Below the pieces are notes generated by a model. That model worked only from the letters and a program-made list of their open reading frames with translations, searched no databases and was not told where the DNA came from. The position numbers and the translations under genes are program-made. Shown here piece by piece: positions 56,485-64,000 of a DNA stretch of 64,000 nucleotides. Origin of the DNA: Glycomyces sambucus (lineage in GTDB: Bacteria; Actinomycetota; Actinomycetes; Mycobacteriales; Micromonosporaceae); assembly GCF_900102815.1 (NCBI RefSeq), contig NZ_FNGF01000004.1, forward strand, positions 434,001 to 498,000, read 5' to 3'. Within the stretch, counting starts at the first letter, position 1; each line of letters opens with the position of its first letter.

Positions 56485-58037
56485 GCGGTCAGCCTCTCAT
56501 AGGCTTCCCGCTGCTGCTCGGCGGTCACGTCGTCCACGACGACGGGCGCCGCGAGGGCGTCGAGGAGGACGAAGCGCTGGGTGGCGCCGACGTTCTTCTT
56601 GTCGATCTTCATGACCTGGAGCAGCTCATCCCAGCGCCCGGCCTCGTACGTGGTGGGCAGCCCGAGCGATTCGAGGACGGCCTCGGTGCGCTCCACCAGG
56701 TCGACCCGGCCGGTGATGGCGTTCAGGTGCGCGGCGTAGACCATGCCCACGGCGACGGCGTCGCCGTGGCGCCAGCGGTAGTGCTCCAGCTTCTCGATGG
56801 CGTGCGCGAAGGTGTGCCCGTAGTTGAGGACGGCGCGCAGGCCGCCCTCCTTGAGGTCGGAGGCGACGACCTCGGCCTTGACGGCGATGGCGCGCTCGAC
56901 GAGTTCGGCCACGACCGGGCCGGTGGCGTCGAGCGCGGCCCGCGGGTCGGCCTCGACCAGGTCGAGGATGGCCGGGTCGGCGATGAAGCCGGCCTTGACG
57001 ACCTCGGCGAGGCCCGCGGCGAGGTCGCGTTCGGGCAGGGTCGCGAAGTTGTCGAGGTCGACCAGGACCGCGCGGGGCGGGTGGAAGGCGCCGACGAGGT
57101 TCTTGCCGGCGGCGGTGTTCACGCCGGTCTTGCCGCCCACGGCCGCGTCGACGGCGCCGAGCAGCGAGGTCGGGACGTGCACGACCGCGACGCCGCGGAG
57201 CCAGCAGGCGGCGACGAACCCGGCGAGGTCGGTGACCGCGCCGCCGCCGACGCCCACGACGAGGTCGGTGCGGGTGAAGCCCTCGGCGCCGAGCGCGTCC
57301 CAGCACTGCTCGGCGACGGCGACGGTCTTGCCGTCCTCGGCGTCGGGCAGCTCCATGAGCGTGGCCTCGACCCCGTCGGGCAGGAGGGAGCCGACGCGCT
57401 GCGCGAGGAGCGCGGTGCTCTCGGTGTGGAGCACGGCGACGCGGGCGGCCTTCCCGAGGAACTCGGGGAGCCGTTCGACGGTGCCGCGGCCGATGAGGAC
57501 CGGGTAGGGGGTCTCGGCGTCGTTCACGGCGACGGTGCGCACGGCGAGCCTCGCGCGGATCTCGGCGGCCAGGTCGTCCACGTCCCTCCCGGTGGTGTCG
57601 ACCTCGACGTCGGCGACCTCGCGGTACAGCGGCAGGCGCTCGTCCAGGAGGCGGCGCAGCGTGGCGCGGGGGTTGACCTGGAGGAGCGGGCGGCCCTTGT
57701 CGATCTCGTTGCGGCGCACGGCTTCGGCGAGGTCCACGCGGAGGTGGACCACGGGCACGTCGGCGAGGAGCTTGCGGGTGGCCTCGGACAGGACCGCGCC
57801 GCCGCCGAGGGCGAGGACGCCGTCGTGCTCGGCCACGGCCCGGCGCACGGCCTCGCGTTCGAGCGCCCGGAAGTGGTCCTCCCCGTCGTCCACGAAGATG
57901 TCCGCGATCGGCTTGCCCGCGACCGCGACGATGTCGGCGTCGGCGTCGCGGAAGGGCGCGCCGAGCGCGTCGGCCAGCGCGCGGCCGACCGTGGTCTTGC
58001 CGGAGCCGGGCGGCCCGACGATCACGATCAGACTCAT
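56481..58037 (-). CDS. aroKB: Shikimate kinase / 3-dehydroquinate synthase fusion
   Basis: A 518-residue two-domain enzyme. Residues 1-165 are a full shikimate kinase: P-loop GPPGSGKT (8-15), [22 protein letters not shown] and RPLLQ. Residues from about 167 to 518 are a full 3-dehydroquinate synthase: [12 protein letters not shown]-binding [22 protein letters not shown] (260-281), [11 protein letters not shown], and [12 protein letters not shown] and HGDAVAVGM metal ligands. No stop or frameshift separates them; the junction is short ([11 protein letters not shown]). In most actinobacteria aroK and aroB are separate adjacent genes, so this is an uncommon fusion covering steps 2 and 5 of the pathway. 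Confidence 0.93.
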   Translation of the reverse strand: MSLIVIVGPPGSGKTTVGRALADALGAPFRDADADIVAVAGKPIADIFVDDGEDHFRALEREAVRRAVAEHDGVLALGGGAVLSEATRKLLADVPVVHLRVDLAEAVRRNEIDKGRPLLQVNPRATLRRLLDERLPLYREVADVEVDTTGRDVDDLAAEIRARLAVRTVAVNDAETPYPVLIGRGTVERLPEFLGKAARVAVLHTESTALLAQRVGSLLPDGVEATLMELPDAEDGKTVAVAEQCWDALGAEGFTRTDLVVGVGGGAVTDLAGFVAACWLRGVAVVHVPTSLLGAVDAAVGGKTGVNTAAGKNLVGAFHPPRAVLVDLDNFATLPERDLAAGLAEVVKAGFIADPAILDLVEADPRAALDATGPVVAELVERAIAVKAEVVASDLKEGGLRAVLNYGHTFAHAIEKLEHYRWRHGDAVAVGMVYAAHLNAITGRVDLVERTEAVLESLGLPTTYEAGRWDELLQVMKIDKKNVGATQRFVLLDALAAPVVVDDVTAEQQREAYERLTA

Positions 58038-58099
58038 CAGCGTTCACTCCGGTTCGGGGAGGGGCGCCGCGGTGCGGCGCCGGCGGGCGGGACGGCGGG

Positions 58100-59278
58100 C
58101 TACTTCACCCGCAGGTGCTCCAGGTACTGCTCGAAGTTGCGGCGCGATTCGCCGACGGAGTCGCCGCCGAACTTCTCCAGGGCGGCCTCGGCGAGGACGT
58201 AGGCGACCATGTGCTCGGCGACGACGGCCCCGGCGGGGACCGCGCAGACGTCGGAGCGCTGGTTGATGGCCTCGGCGGCCTGGCCGGTCTCGGTGTCGAT
58301 GGTGCGCAGCGGGCGCGTGAGCGAGGAGATGGGCTTGAGCATGGCCGAGACGCGGAGCGGCTGGCCGGTGGTGATGCCGCCTTCGAGGCCGCCGGCGCGG
58401 TCGGTGAGGCGCTGGACGCCGTCGGGGCCGGGGACGATCTCGTCGTGGGCGGAGGAGCCGCGGACGGCGGCCTGCATGAGGCCGTCGCCGATCTCGACGG
58501 CCTTGACCGACTGGATCGACATGAGGGCGGTGGCGAGGCGGGCGTCGAGCTTGCGGTCCCACTGGACGTGGGAGCCGAGGCCGGGCGGGACGTTGTAGGC
58601 GAGGACCTCGACGACGCCGCCGAGGGTGTCGGCGTCCTTCTTGGCGGCGTCGACCTCGGCGACCATGCGGGCGGAGGCGTCGGGGTCCATGCAGCGCAGC
58701 GGGTCGGCGTCGACGGCGGCGGCGTCGTCGGGGGTGGGGACGAGCCCTTCCTTGGCGCGGACGGGGCCGAGGGCCTTGACGTGGGAGACGATCTCGATGC
58801 CGAACGCCTGCTTGAGGAAGGCTTTGGCGGCGGTGCCGCCGGCGACGCGGGCGGCGGTCTCGCGGGCGGAGGCGCGCTCAAGGATCGGGCGGGCGTCGTC
58901 GTGGTCGTACTTCTGCATGCCGGCGAGGTCGGCGTGGCCGGGGCGGGGGCGGGTGAGGGGGGCGTTGCGGGCGACGCCTTCGAGTTCGGCGGGGTCGACC
59001 GGGTCGGCGGCCATGACGGTCTCCCACTTGGGCCACTCGGAGTTGCCGACGCGGACGGCGACGGGCGAGCCGAGGGTGCGGCCGTGGCGCAGGCCGCCGA
59101 TGAAGCTGACGGCGTCGGCCTCGAACTTCATGCGGGCGCCGCGGCCGTAACCGAGGCGGCGGCGGGCCAGTTCGGCGGCGACCGCCTCGGTGGTCAGTTC
59201 GATCCCGGCGGGCAGGCCGTCGATCGTGACCACGAGTTCGGGGCCGTGGGACTCTCCAGCTGTCATCCATCGCAACAC
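58100..59278 (-). CDS. aroC: Chorismate synthase
   Basis: A 392-residue FMN-dependent enzyme making chorismate, last step of the shikimate pathway. Signatures: [61 protein letters not shown] and GGITTGQPL with [15 protein letters not shown] start at 59278. First of aroC-aroKB-aroQ-efp-nusB on the minus strand. Confidence 0.96.
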   Translation of the reverse strand: MLRWMTAGESHGPELVVTIDGLPAGIELTTEAVAAELARRRLGYGRGARMKFEADAVSFIGGLRHGRTLGSPVAVRVGNSEWPKWETVMAADPVDPAELEGVARNAPLTRPRPGHADLAGMQKYDHDDARPILERASARETAARVAGGTAAKAFLKQAFGIEIVSHVKALGPVRAKEGLVPTPDDAAAVDADPLRCMDPDASARMVAEVDAAKKDADTLGGVVEVLAYNVPPGLGSHVQWDRKLDARLATALMSIQSVKAVEIGDGLMQAAVRGSSAHDEIVPGPDGVQRLTDRAGGLEGGITTGQPLRVSAMLKPISSLTRPLRTIDTETGQAAEAINQRSDVCAVPAGAVVAEHMVAYVLAEAALEKFGGDSVGESRRNFEQYLEHLRVK

Positions 59279-59425
59279 GCGTCAAGTCTGCCATCCGGGC
59301 CGGTGTGATCCCGCCCCTGGTGGGACGCGCCTCCCAGATTTCGGACAGGACCGTGATTCAACCGGACGGCGGAGGGGGTCCTGTCCGGACGGCGGGCCTT
59401 GGGGGCTGCGGAAATACAAGTTACC

Positions 59426-59436
59426 GAATAGTATTC
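59426..59436. promoter_or_regulatory. Small palindrome in the aroC / lipoprotein intergenic region
   Basis: GAATA-G-TATTC lies in the only AT-rich patch of the 231-bp gap between the divergent aroC (59278) and the lipoprotein gene (59510). It may mark promoter or operator elements; nothing else is recognisable in the gap. Confidence 0.3.
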
Positions 59437-59509
59437 TCCGTGCACCCGGGTACCGCTTCCCATCAACGTTCATCAATGCGGCGCCCGGTACCACGAAGAG
59501 GTGATCGAC

Positions 59510-60787
59510 ATGCGGACCCCCGCGAAGACGTCGAGGAGCGCGGCGGCCCTGGCGGCCCTGGCGGTCCTCGTCCTGGCCGGCTGCACGGCCCCCGGCGGTG
59601 AGGAGGAGGCGGCCGCGACCCCCGGCGTCACCGCCGACACGGTGACCATCGGGACCCACCAGCCGCTGTCGGGACCGGCCGCGGCCGGGTACTCGGCGGT
59701 GTCGGCGGCGACCTCGGCGTACTTCGCGTACGTCAACGCCGGCGGCGGCGTCAACGGCAGGAGCATCGAGTACCTGGTCAAGGACGACGCGTACGAGCCG
59801 CAGCAGACCAACGAGGTCGTCACGGAGCTGGTCGAGGACGACGAGGTCCTGGCGATCGTCAACGGCCTGGGCACGCCCACGCATTCGGTGGTCCTCGACT
59901 ACCTCGCCGACGAGGGCGTCCCGGACCTGTTCATCGCCTCCGGCTCGCGGGTGTGGAACCAGCCCGCGCTGTACCCCAACGCGTTCGGGTACAACGCCGA
60001 GTACACGACCGAGGGCGCCGCGCTCGCGCAGTACGCGCTGGAGCGGGAGCCGGGCGCGAAGGTGTGCGTCCTGGGCCAGGCCGACGACTACGGCGAGGGC
60101 CTGCTCGAAGGGGTCGAGGCGGTCCTGGGCGGCAACGAGATCACCGAGATCCAGACGTACGCGACCTCGGCGACCGACCTCACCGTGCAGATGGGCGTCC
60201 TCAAGGCGGCCGGGTGCGAGGTGAACATCCTGGGGACCATCAACGGGTTCACCGCGCTCGCGGTGGGCACCGCGGCGCAGATGGACTGGTCCCCGCAGTG
60301 GTACGTGTCCTCCTCGGGCGCGGACTACCCGACGCTGGTGGGGCACCTCGGGGAGGAGGCGGCCGCGCGGCTCCTGGAGGGCATGGTGTGCGTCAACTAC
60401 CTGCCGTTCGGGCCCGACAGCGAGTGGACGGCCCTGTTCCGGCAGATCAACGAGGAGTACAACGGCGGCGCGCCGTTCACGGCGAACACGGTGCTCGGCA
60501 TGAGCGTGGGCTACCTGTTCGCGGAGGCGCTCGCGGCGGCCGGGGAGGACCCGACGCGCGAGTCGCTGATCGCGGCGGTCGAGTCGGGGTCGTTGCAGGG
60601 CAACGGGATCGTGCCGCTGTCGTTCAGCGAGACGAACCACGGCGGGTACAGCACCGTGGGGATCATGACCGTCGAGGACGGCGTGCAGGACTACAACGGG
60701 ACCACGTACCGGGTCGAGGTCGGGCAGGTGACCGAGGTCGAGGCGGACCCGGTGCCGCTGGTGAACGGCGGCATCCCGGCCGGATGA
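59510..60787 (+). CDS. Branched-chain amino acid-type ABC substrate-binding lipoprotein (orphan)
   Basis: A 425-residue periplasmic-binding-protein fold (Peripla_BP_6, LivJ-like). A lipoprotein signal (LAVLVLAGCTAPGG, lipobox LAGC with Cys at about residue 25) anchors it. Mature protein: TVTIGTHQPLSGPAAAGY, YFAYVNAGGGVNGRSIEYLVKDDAYEPQQT (in parts) and SRVWNQPALYPNAFG. The ATG at 59510 follows GAGG by 8 nt; a GTG at 59501 is the alternative. No permease or ATPase genes flank it, so it probably serves a transporter encoded elsewhere or acts as a sensor. Terminator follows. Confidence 0.88.
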   Translation: MRTPAKTSRSAAALAALAVLVLAGCTAPGGEEEAAATPGVTADTVTIGTHQPLSGPAAAGYSAVSAATSAYFAYVNAGGGVNGRSIEYLVKDDAYEPQQTNEVVTELVEDDEVLAIVNGLGTPTHSVVLDYLADEGVPDLFIASGSRVWNQPALYPNAFGYNAEYTTEGAALAQYALEREPGAKVCVLGQADDYGEGLLEGVEAVLGGNEITEIQTYATSATDLTVQMGVLKAAGCEVNILGTINGFTALAVGTAAQMDWSPQWYVSSSGADYPTLVGHLGEEAAARLLEGMVCVNYLPFGPDSEWTALFRQINEEYNGGAPFTANTVLGMSVGYLFAEALAAAGEDPTRESLIAAVESGSLQGNGIVPLSFSETNHGGYSTVGIMTVEDGVQDYNGTTYRVEVGQVTEVEADPVPLVNGGIPAG

Positions 60788-60790
60788 GCA

Positions 60791-60822
60791 GGACGGGCCC
60801 GGCCGCCAGGCCGGGCCCGTCC
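60791..60822 (+). terminator. Terminator of the substrate-binding lipoprotein gene
   Basis: A 14-bp perfect stem GGACGGGCCCGGCC / GGCCGGGCCCGTCC with a 4-nt loop, 4 bp after the stop, followed by TCAT. It may also serve the convergent oxidoreductase gene. Confidence 0.85.
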
Positions 60823-60841
60823 TCATAACCCCAGAGCAAAG

Positions 60842-61843
60842 TCATTCCTTGTAGAAGTCCGGCCGCGCGGGCAGGTCGACCGGCACGATCGCACCGGTGC
60901 GGCGGGCCTCGACGGCGGCGTTGGTGACCACGGTGGCCGCGTAGCCGTCCCAGGCGCTCGGCCCGGCCGGGAGCCCGGCGTGCAGCGCGTCGACCCATTC
61001 CTGGAGCTCGGTGTCGAAGGCGTCGGCGAAGCGGCTCGGGAAGTCCTGCACGAGCGGGTACGCGGCGCGGCCCCCGCTGCGCACCAAGGGGGCCGCGGGG
61101 TCGGGGAGGCGCACGGTGCCGGTCTCGCCGACGATCTCGCACTGGATGTCGTAGCCGTACTGGCAGTTGACGAACACCTCGACGTCGACCCGGGCCCCGG
61201 ACTCGGTCTCCAGCAGCAGGATCTGCGGGTCGACCAGGTGCGGGTACCGCTTCGCGGTCGAGCGCGGCACCACGACCTGGACGGTGGCGAACTCCTCGCC
61301 GAGGAGCCAGCGGAGCACGTCGATCTCGTGGACCGCGGTGTCGACCATCGGCTTGTCGGAGTGGTACGACTCGGGCTGGGTCGGGTTGCGGTGCGCGCAG
61401 TGGGCCATGAGCGGGGTCCCGACGCCGCCCGCGTCGAGGACCGCCTTGATCTGGCGGTACCCGGCGTCGTAGCGGCGCATGAAGCCGACCTGGACGAGGC
61501 GCTTGCCATGGGCCTGTTCGGCTTCGAGGATGCGCAGGCCGTCGGCGGCCTCGGTGGTGAGCGGCTTCTCGCAGAACACCGGCTTGCCCGCCGCGATGCA
61601 GGCGAGCACCTGCCCGGCGTGCGCCGGACCCCAGGAGGCCACCACGACGGCCTCGACCTCGGGGTCCGCGATGAGCCGGTCGGCGTCGGCGGCGACCCGC
61701 GCCCCGACCGCCTTCGCCACGGCGGCGGCGCGCTCGGGGTCGATGTCGGACACGGCGGCCACCTCCGCGCCGCTGATCCGCCCCGAGAGGCGCCTGGCGT
61801 GCTCCTCACCGATCCAGCCGGTGCCGATCAAGCCGATCTTCAT
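60842..61843 (-). CDS. Gfo/Idh/MocA-family oxidoreductase, inositol 2-dehydrogenase-like
   Basis: A 333-residue NAD(P)-dependent dehydrogenase. Rossmann motif KIGLIGTGWIGEEHARRL, the family lysine in VFCEKPLT, then FMRRYDAGYRQIKAVL, MAHCAHRNPTQ and VDTAVHEIDVLRWLLGEE carrying the catalytic His. These blocks closely resemble inositol 2-dehydrogenase (IolG) of actinobacteria. ATG 61843 with AAGGAGG 11 nt upstream. It stands alone and is divergent from the LacI-family gene. Substrate is inferred, so no gene symbol is given. Confidence 0.82.
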   Translation of the reverse strand: MKIGLIGTGWIGEEHARRLSGRISGAEVAAVSDIDPERAAAVAKAVGARVAADADRLIADPEVEAVVVASWGPAHAGQVLACIAAGKPVFCEKPLTTEAADGLRILEAEQAHGKRLVQVGFMRRYDAGYRQIKAVLDAGGVGTPLMAHCAHRNPTQPESYHSDKPMVDTAVHEIDVLRWLLGEEFATVQVVVPRSTAKRYPHLVDPQILLLETESGARVDVEVFVNCQYGYDIQCEIVGETGTVRLPDPAAPLVRSGGRAAYPLVQDFPSRFADAFDTELQEWVDALHAGLPAGPSAWDGYAATVVTNAAVEARRTGAIVPVDLPARPDFYKE

Positions 61844-62024
61844 GGGCCGCTGCCCTCCTTCGCGGATCCGTTCGGGTGACCCGTCCACAGTAGCCAATGG
61901 GGCGCCGGTCGGGGCGGGCCGAGCCCGCGCCGCCTCCGGAGCGGACGGGCCCTCCGAACGCGGCGCGGCGGCCGCCGGGGAAGGCGGTCGCCGTTTGGGC
62001 GGTGTATGTCGGTTTCGCGCGCGC

Positions 62025-62042
62025 CACTAGAGCGCGCTAGTG
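62025..62042. promoter_or_regulatory. LacI-type operator candidate
   Basis: CACTAGAGC/GCGCTAGTG is an 18-bp palindrome with one mismatch pair and the central CG typical of LacI-family operators. It lies between the divergent oxidoreductase (61843) and LacI-family gene (62131) and may be an autoregulatory site. Confidence 0.55.
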
Positions 62043-62130
62043 AAGCGAGGATGGCATGCGCCACGTGGTCCGGTCAAGTGGTCGCGTATGAAAAACTTCA
62101 GTACGCATCGACCGGAAGGACCACCACTCG

Positions 62131-63183
62131 ATGACCCCCCAGAACCTGCGACAGGGAAACGACCGCTCCCCGGCACCGCGGTCGCGCAAGCCCACCATGG
62201 CCGACGTGGCCGCCGAGCTGGGCGTCTCGCGGGCGCTCGTGTCCCTCGTCTTCAGGGACCAGCCCGGCGCGAGCCCCGAGACGCGCGAGCGCGTCTTCGC
62301 GGCGGCCGCCCGGCTCGGCTACAAGCCCGACATGGCCGCGCGCCTCCTCGCGCGCGGCAGGAGCAAGGTGCTCGGCGTGCTCTTCACCGCGCGCAACCCC
62401 CACCACGTGGACCTCGTCGAGGCCATCTACCCCACCGCCGAGGAGCTCGGCTACGACCTGGTGCTCAGCGCCGCCGTCCCCAGCCGCGACGAGCACAAGG
62501 CGATCGAGGCCCTGGTGGGCCACCGCTCCGAGGCGCTGCTGCTGTGCGGACCCACGATCGCGGAGGAGGACATCGCCGACCTGGGCACCCGCCTGCCGGT
62601 CGTGGTCCTCGGCCGCCACCTCAAATGCGCCCCGGTCGACATCGTGACCTCGTACGACCGCCCCGGCGCGCGGGAGGTCGTGGACCACCTGGTGGGCCTG
62701 GGGCACCGCGACATCGCGCACGTCGACGGCGGCTCGAAGCCCGGCGCCCCGGAGCGGCGGCGGGCCTACCGGGACGCGATGCGCTCCCACGGCCTGGCCG
62801 ACCGCGTCCGCATCCTCCCGGGCAACCACACCGAGGAGGGCGGGCAGGAGGCCGCGCGCGGGATGCTCGCGGGCGACGAGGGCCTGCCCACGGCGGTGTT
62901 CGCCTCGAACGACCAGTGCGCGATCGGCCTGCTCGACGTGTTCACGCGGGCCGGGGTGAAGATCCCCGAGCAGGTCTCGATCGTCGGCTACGACGACTCG
63001 CACATCGCCGGGCTCAGCCACATCGACCTCACCACGGTGCGCCAGGACGTGCCGCGGCTGGCGCGGCTCGCGGTCGAGGCGGCCGACGAGCAGCTCCGGG
63101 GCGTGCGCGACCCCGGCGCCACGCTCAAGCTGGAGTCGAAGCTGGTCGTGCGCGGCACCAGCGGCCCGCCGACGCAGCGCTGA
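62131..63183 (+). CDS. LacI-family regulator (CebR-like candidate)
   Basis: A 350-residue LacI/GalR repressor. The HTH (about residues 21-75) reads TMADVAAELGVSRALVSLVF and ends with the hinge GYKPDMAARLLARGRSK. The Peripla_BP_3 ligand domain follows (VLGVLFTARNPHHVDL, PTAVFASNDQCAIGLLD, SIVGYDDSHIAGL). A 20-residue tail precedes the HTH. ATG has GGAAGGACC upstream. It precedes a cellulase gene by 84 bp, whose promoter has a CebR-like box, so it may sense a cello-oligosaccharide. An inositol-type ligand is the alternative, given the oxidoreductase next door. Confidence 0.88.
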   Translation: MTPQNLRQGNDRSPAPRSRKPTMADVAAELGVSRALVSLVFRDQPGASPETRERVFAAAARLGYKPDMAARLLARGRSKVLGVLFTARNPHHVDLVEAIYPTAEELGYDLVLSAAVPSRDEHKAIEALVGHRSEALLLCGPTIAEEDIADLGTRLPVVVLGRHLKCAPVDIVTSYDRPGAREVVDHLVGLGHRDIAHVDGGSKPGAPERRRAYRDAMRSHGLADRVRILPGNHTEEGGQEAARGMLAGDEGLPTAVFASNDQCAIGLLDVFTRAGVKIPEQVSIVGYDDSHIAGLSHIDLTTVRQDVPRLARLAVEAADEQLRGVRDPGATLKLESKLVVRGTSGPPTQR

Positions 63184-63194
63184 GGAGCGGACTC

Positions 63195-63243
63195 CTTGAC
63201 ATTCACGTCTATCAATGACAGGATGTGCGTGGAATCGCTCCCA
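63195..63243 (+). promoter_or_regulatory. GH9 promoter with CebR-like operator
   Basis: TTGACA at about 63197-63202 is followed by a plausible CAGGAT -10 box 17 bp later. TGGAATCGCTCCCA (63230-63243) matches 12 of 14 positions of the CebR box TGGGAGCGCTCCCA and lies over the start of transcription, 24 bp before the ATG. Confidence 0.65.
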
Positions 63244-63267
63244 ACCCCCTGCGAGGAGACCACCTCC

Positions 63268-64000
63268 ATGCCGCGACCCGCACGATCGACCCGCTCCCGG
63301 CGCCGACGCCTGGCACTCGCCGCCGCGACCGCCTTCGCCCTGGGCGCGGCGGCCGCCGCGCCCTCGGCGCAGGCCCAGGACGAGCCCAACGACCTCATCA
63401 CCAACGGCGACTTCGCGAACGGGACCACCGGCTGGTGGACCACCGCCAACCTCACCGGCGCCGTCGACGCCGGCGAGTGGTGCATCGACGTCCCCGGCGG
63501 CACCGCCAACGCCTGGGACGCCATCGTCGGCCAGGACGGCCTGCCGCTGGTGACCGGCGAGTCCTACGAGCTGAACTTCACGGCGCGGGCCTCCGCTGAC
63601 GTCAGCGTCCGGGCCCTCGTCCAGCGCCCCGTCGACCCCTGGCCGACCGCGCTGGAGGAGTTCCCGGCGCTCGGGGCCGAGGCCCAGGACTACAGCTTCA
63701 CCTTCACCGCCGGCGCCGACTGGTCCGACGCGCAGCTCGCGTTCCAGATCGGGCGCCACGCCGACCCGTGGCAGTTCTGCCTATCGGAGGTCCAGTTGCT
63801 CACCGGAGCCGAACCGCCCGTGTACGACCCCGACACCGGCCCGCGCGTGCGGGTCAACCAGGTCGCCTACCTCCAGGACGGGCCCAAGCGGGCCACGCTC
63901 GTCACCGAGGCCGCCGACGCCGTCCCGTGGCAGCTCCACGACGCCGAGGGCGCGCTCGTCGCCGACGGGGACACCGCCCCGTACGGCGCCGAGTCCACCT
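63268..64000 (+). CDS. Secreted multidomain cellulase, GH9-type N-terminal part (3' truncated by window)
   Basis: The frame stays open to the window end (244 codons). A signal peptide RSRRRRLALAAATAFALGAAA with cleavage near AQA-QD (about residue 36) is followed by a CBM4/9-type carbohydrate-binding module (about 45-185: LITNGDFANGTTGWW, ..AFQIGRHADPWQFCLSEVQL). Then comes the N-terminal Ig-like domain of GH9 cellulases (VRVNQVAYLQDGPKRATLV). The catalytic barrel lies beyond the window, so the GH9 class is inferred from this domain order. ATG with AGGAG 10 nt upstream. A CebR-like operator precedes it. Confidence 0.85.
   Translation, partial: MPRPARSTRSRRRRLALAAATAFALGAAAAAPSAQAQDEPNDLITNGDFANGTTGWWTTANLTGAVDAGEWCIDVPGGTANAWDAIVGQDGLPLVTGESYELNFTARASADVSVRALVQRPVDPWPTALEEFPALGAEAQDYSFTFTAGADWSDAQLAFQIGRHADPWQFCLSEVQLLTGAEPPVYDPDTGPRVRVNQVAYLQDGPKRATLVTEAADAVPWQLHDAEGALVADGDTAPYGAEST

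Overview
The window is very GC-rich, gene-dense actinobacterial chromosome. Evidence for the phylum: a BldD homologue with the c-di-GMP-binding RGD-x8-RxxD signature, an mIHF-type integration host factor, a PriA lacking the helicase Walker A motif, a CebR-like LacI regulator with cellulase genes, many GTG/TTG starts and very high GC at third codon positions. Gene orders match blocks known from mycobacteria and streptomycetes. The family cannot be fixed by eye; a Glycomycetales/Micromonosporales-type organism is my guess. Most genes are housekeeping genes in long minus-strand operons, separated by small accessory modules.

Layout. 1-5000: the tail of an AlkD-like DNA alkylation repair gene, tRNA-Leu(GAG) with its terminator, a kinase-fold phosphotransferase, a C45-type acyltransferase/hydrolase, a TetR/DUF6463 divergent pair and a SPOUT RNA methyltransferase. 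5000-12315: a minus-strand block moxR - DUF58 - VWA - fabG - fabI(inhA) - hemH - nfeD - SPFH, in the order of M. tuberculosis Rv1479-Rv1488. 12316-16600: an intergenic region rich in inverted repeats, an alpha/beta hydrolase, a Cys-containing small protein, two PH-domain membrane proteins, and hisE-hisG. 16800-21250: an accessory island with a secreted GH12 glucanase, a TetR/NmrA pair, a DUF1905 protein and a PMT-like membrane glycosyltransferase. 21296-25625: FMN riboswitch - ribE - ribBA - ribH, and a leaderless rpe operon with an unusual receiver-GGDEF protein. 25701-27053: a GH6-CBM2 cellulase with a CebR-like operator. 27199-30073: def - fmt - rsmB. 30291-38849: accessory transport and signalling genes (GntR/ATPase/three tandem permeases, a LuxR-type two-component system, VOC and DUF1801 proteins, a decayed gene fragment, an MFS/MerR divergent pair). 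38846-54091: a long minus-strand run pyrR-pyrB-pyrC-carA-carB-pyrD-pyrF, mihF, gmk, rpoZ, coaBC, metK, priA. 54364-59278: bldD, then aroC, a fused aroK-aroB gene, aroQ, efp and nusB. 59510-64000: an orphan substrate-binding lipoprotein, an inositol-dehydrogenase-like oxidoreductase, a LacI/CebR-like regulator, and the start of a multidomain GH9-type cellulase.

How it works together. The pyr genes are headed by a promoter and an RNA hairpin that carries the PyrR-binding loop consensus and pairs with the pyrR ribosome binding site, which suggests translational control by UMP/PyrR. Riboflavin synthesis is under an FMN riboswitch, but ribD is absent. The GH6 and GH9 cellulase genes, about 36 kb apart, both carry CebR-like operators and could be controlled by the LacI-family protein encoded next to GH9. 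The c-di-GMP theme (BldD, and a GGDEF protein whose receiver has Glu at the phosphorylation site) and the aroK-aroB fusion are the most notable features. I found no phage, IS, CRISPR, rRNA or biosynthetic gene cluster in the window.
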